From Chryseobacterium gleum (lineage in GTDB: Bacteria > Bacteroidota > Bacteroidia > Flavobacteriales > Weeksellaceae): a DNA stretch of 64,000 bases. Positions 62,020 through 64,000 of the stretch are shown here, piece by piece; the first letter of the stretch is position 1; every line of letters begins with the position of its first letter. The stretch covers positions 2,480,001-2,544,000 of the forward strand of contig NZ_LR134289.1 in the NCBI RefSeq assembly GCF_900636535.1, read 5' to 3'. Under the pieces are notes generated by a model, which ran no database searches, was not told where the DNA came from, and was given only the letters and a program-made list of their open reading frames with translations. The position numbers were made by a program, and so were the translations under genes.

Positions 62020-62088
62020 AAGTTTTGGCTGAAGCCTTACCGCTATGCACAAATAATAAGCGGGCTAAAGCCCGCTTCTATTGATAAT
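62020..62088 (+). repeat. Composite palindromic intergenic repeat, copy 3
   Basis: AGTTTTGGCTGAAGCC, then about 30 bases, then AGCGGGCTAAAGCCCGCT with tail TCTATTGAT. Same layout as 4205-4275. It lies in a 514-base spacer (61909-62422) that holds three copies and no gene. Confidence 0.8.
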
Positions 62089-62140
62089 CCATTTACAAAT
62101 TTCATCATATTGTTTAACAGATAATATTGAAAAATACAAA

Positions 62141-62207
62141 ATTCAATAGGAACGGGCTTTAGCCCGTTTAAATAAACATTTATTTCAATGGCTTCAGCCA
62201 AAACTTA
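62141..62207 (-). repeat. Composite palindromic intergenic repeat, copy 4 (inverted)
   Basis: Reverse complement of the copy 1 layout: ATTCAATAGGAACGGGCTTT, then the spacer and GGCTTCAGCCAAAACTT. The core and tail match 4205-4275 almost exactly. Confidence 0.8.
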
Positions 62208-62290
62208 AAATGACACAATCTCCACTTATCCATATCAAAACCTTTAGAGTATTACGTTTTGATAAAGCTGTACATCATGGTTATAAAAAT

Positions 62291-62318
62291 AAGCGGGCTT
62301 TAGCCCGCTTCTATTGAT
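62291..62318 (+). repeat. Composite palindromic intergenic repeat, partial copy 5
   Basis: AAGCGGGCTTTAGCCCGCTT with the tail CTATTGATA. Only the second half of the element is present. Confidence 0.78.
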
Positions 62319-62375
62319 ATAAGAATATCTAATTTTTTATTAAAAGATCTCCATCAGCTACCTCTAACTTCTAAC

Positions 62376-62409
62376 TTCTAGTTTCTAGTTTCTAGTTTCT
62401 AGTTTCTAA
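62376..62409 (+). repeat. Short tandem repeat, 7-base unit
   Basis: About four to five copies of TTCTAGT, flanked by related words (CTAACTTCTAACTT before, CTAACCTCTGATTT after). It ends a few bases before the pdxH stop. Confidence 0.8.
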
Positions 62410-62422
62410 CCTCTGATTTCAA

Positions 62423-63064
62423 TTACGGCGCCAGTCTTGAAATTTTCCAGTCCAGATCTTCCAGCTGGTAGATAATCCTGTCATGAAGACGGTTGGGCCT
62501 TCCCTGCCAGAATTCAATTTCATAAGGTCTGGCCAGATATCCGCCCCAATTGGCCGGCCTTGGAACTTCAGTGTTTTCGAATTCTTTTTCCAATTCTTTT
62601 AACTTATCTTCCAGAAACTCTCTGTTGGGTATAACCTGACTTTGCGGCGAAACAACAGCTCCTAACTGACTTCCTTTTGGTCTTGAATGAAAATAGCCAT
62701 CGCTTAAATTCTCCGCTACCTTCTCAAGATCTGCTTTGATAATAATCTGACGTTCAAGATTAGGCCAGAAAAAATGCAGGCATGCTTTATGATTGTTTTC
62801 TATTGCTTTTCCTTTTCTGCTGTTATAATTGGTGTAAAAAATAAATCCTTCATGAGTATATGCTTTCAAAAGGACCATTCTTGTTCTTGGACACCCATCT
62901 TCTTCCACTGTAGAAACCGCCATAGCATTAGCTTCTGAGATCGCCGGACTCTCGTTTGCCTCCAAAAACCAGTCTCTGAACTGTTCAATTGGATTTTGTT
63001 TGATCTCACTTTCAATAAGTTGGGATTTCTCGTACACTTTTCTTTTGTCGTGCAGGTTTTCCAT
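62423..63064 (-). CDS. pdxH: Pyridoxamine 5'-phosphate oxidase
   Basis: A 213-aa FMN enzyme that makes pyridoxal 5'-phosphate. Family stretches are EANAMAVSTVEEDGCPRTRMVLLK, GFIFYTNYNSRKGKAIENN (FMN phosphate binding) and the C-terminal EFWQGRPNRLHDRI, with the substrate-binding RLHDR. The full length matches the family. It is divergent from yqgE with a spacer of only 24 bases between start codons. Confidence 0.96.
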   Translation of the reverse strand: MENLHDKRKVYEKSQLIESEIKQNPIEQFRDWFLEANESPAISEANAMAVSTVEEDGCPRTRMVLLKAYTHEGFIFYTNYNSRKGKAIENNHKACLHFFWPNLERQIIIKADLEKVAENLSDGYFHSRPKGSQLGAVVSPQSQVIPNREFLEDKLKELEKEFENTEVPRPANWGGYLARPYEIEFWQGRPNRLHDRIIYQLEDLDWKISRLAP

Positions 63065-63088
63065 AAATATTTTTTATTAAATTTGAGT

Positions 63089-63637
63089 ATGAATCACTCA
63101 TACAAAGGTAAAATATTAATCTCGACACCTGACATCTCCGGCGATATTTTTTCAAGATCGGTAGTATTGGTTATTGAACACAATGAAAGTGGTGCATTTG
63201 GTTTGATATTGAATAAAAAGAACAGCCAGATGAGTAGCAAATTCAAAGATTTTTTTGACTTTAAAATTGAGGTGTATGACGGAGGACCTGTAGAAAACGA
63301 CAAGGTATTTTTCATCGTAAAAGGCAAAAGAGTTACTGAGATCTATACAGATATTACCGATGAGTATTACCTTACAGAAGATATTGAGCGGATCATTAAT
63401 GCAGTTTTAAGCAGCGAACTGAGTATTGAGCATATCAAAATATTTTCGGGATATTCCGGATGGTCGCCTAATCAACTGGATACGGAAGTTCAAAGAAAAA
63501 TGTGGACAGTAGTAGATGTTTATAATCTTGATTACACACTTCCCAACGATCAGACACTCTGGAAATCTATCATGCAGAATCTTGGAGGAGAATTCCTTCT
63601 CTGGGCCAACTCTCCTGAAGACATTTCATTAAACTAA
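63089..63637 (+). CDS. YqgE/AlgH family protein
   Basis: A 182-aa protein of the YqgE/AlgH (UPF0301) family. ATG 63089 (MNHSYKGKILISTPDISGDIF) gives the standard start; upstream in-frame codons overlap pdxH and are not part of the family. Motifs: VVLVIEHNESGAFGLILNK, YDGGPVENDKVF, FSGYSGWSPNQLDTE. Often annotated as a transcriptional regulator (AlgH) but biochemical function is unsettled. Confidence 0.95.
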   Translation: MNHSYKGKILISTPDISGDIFSRSVVLVIEHNESGAFGLILNKKNSQMSSKFKDFFDFKIEVYDGGPVENDKVFFIVKGKRVTEIYTDITDEYYLTEDIERIINAVLSSELSIEHIKIFSGYSGWSPNQLDTEVQRKMWTVVDVYNLDYTLPNDQTLWKSIMQNLGGEFLLWANSPEDISLN

Positions 63638-63741
63638 ACTGTATATTTTTCGTATCAACCTGATAATTAACAAACTTTAAGATTCTCTTAACCAATTTTA
63701 AAGAAAGTTTTTCCGTTCTTTGAAAAACTAAAATCACTGAT

Positions 63742-64000
63742 ATGAAAGGTATTACATTACTTGCTTTGTCAATATTTTCTACCGCTTTTTTATCATTTAC
63801 TCCTATCAATAAAAAATACATTGTCATCGACGCCGGCCATGGCGGAAATGATTTTGGGGCTACTTATGGTGAAATTCTGGAAAAAAATATTGCATTAAGT
63901 GTTGCTAAAGAAATCCGGAAGATCAATGAAAGCCAGGACAAATATGAAGTTATTCTAACCAGAGATTCCGATAGTTTCCCTACTCTTGCCGAGAGAACAG
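63742..64000 (+). CDS. N-acetylmuramoyl-L-alanine amidase (partial)
   Basis: Beginning of an Amidase_3 family enzyme that cleaves peptidoglycan between muramic acid and the stem peptide. ATG 63742 gives a signal-like N-terminus (MKGITLLALSIFSTAFLSF). Then come YIVIDAGHGGNDFGATYG, with the first zinc-binding His in DAGHGG and the Glu of EKNIALS as second-shell ligand, and VILTRDSD. The C-terminus is beyond the window. Confidence 0.92.
   Translation, partial: MKGITLLALSIFSTAFLSFTPINKKYIVIDAGHGGNDFGATYGEILEKNIALSVAKEIRKINESQDKYEVILTRDSDSFPTLAERT

Noticed and set aside
1..64000. tRNA genes, CRISPR arrays, insertion sequences, prophage
   Set aside because: No T-loop consensus in spacers, no regularly spaced direct repeats with spacers, and no transposase, integrase or phage structural genes were seen.

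Overview
The window reads as chromosomal DNA of a member of the Flavobacteriia close to Chryseobacterium (Bacteroidota). The sequence is AT-rich. It has two large TonB-type outer membrane receptors with carboxypeptidase-like N-terminal domains, a TPR-AraC membrane regulator and DUF1573. Many genes are preceded by the Bacteroidota -7 element TAnnTTTG rather than a Shine-Dalgarno sequence. The genus assignment is an inference from gene content, not a computed placement. I see no tRNA, prophage, insertion sequence or CRISPR array.

Layout. 1-4.1 kb: the start of an ABC exporter ATPase, then a ribonucleotide reductase operon (nrdB, a small barrel-like protein, nrdA) preceded by DnaA-box-like sites. 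4.2-13.7 kb: an Oar-type receptor, a frameshifted DUF72 gene, small unknown genes, an outer membrane protein, HD and alpha/beta hydrolases and a ribokinase-like enzyme. 13.7-18.4 kb: DUF4241, a DUF3239-like gene flanked by two copies of the valS 3' end, valS and a DUF1573 protein. 18.5-26 kb: PPK2, RNase P RNA, an ECF sigma factor with an overlapping membrane partner, an acyl-CoA synthetase, rpoN and asnS. 26-36 kb: a degraded stretch, a TPR-AraC sensor, a three-gene envelope operon of unknown function, and a cluster of AraC/HTH regulators with an SDR and a serine hydrolase. 36-42 kb: rimM-rpsP, a nitroreductase, a GreA-like factor, an SRPBCC protein and an M3 peptidase. 42-56.8 kb: an accessory region built of small regulator-target units: ArsR with two AHSA1 proteins, TetR with an MFS exporter, Crp with an epimerase, an outer membrane receptor, TetR with a divergent microprotein operon, and an AraC-quinone reductase pair. 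57-64 kb: tyrS with a leader peptide, a DnaQ-like exonuclease, GNAT, panD with a flippase-like gene, HU, a repeat-rich spacer, pdxH, yqgE and the start of a peptidoglycan amidase.

The most notable signals are regulatory. A 32-codon leader ORF with three Tyr codons lies upstream of tyrS. It is followed by mutually exclusive RNA pairings and an intrinsic terminator, the arrangement of a ribosome-mediated attenuator. A 35-bp copy of the valS 3' end, with a terminator behind it, lies beyond a single inserted gene, as if the gene entered at the end of valS. Paired palindromic operators sit at several regulator genes. At least three families of intergenic repeats are scattered through the spacers.
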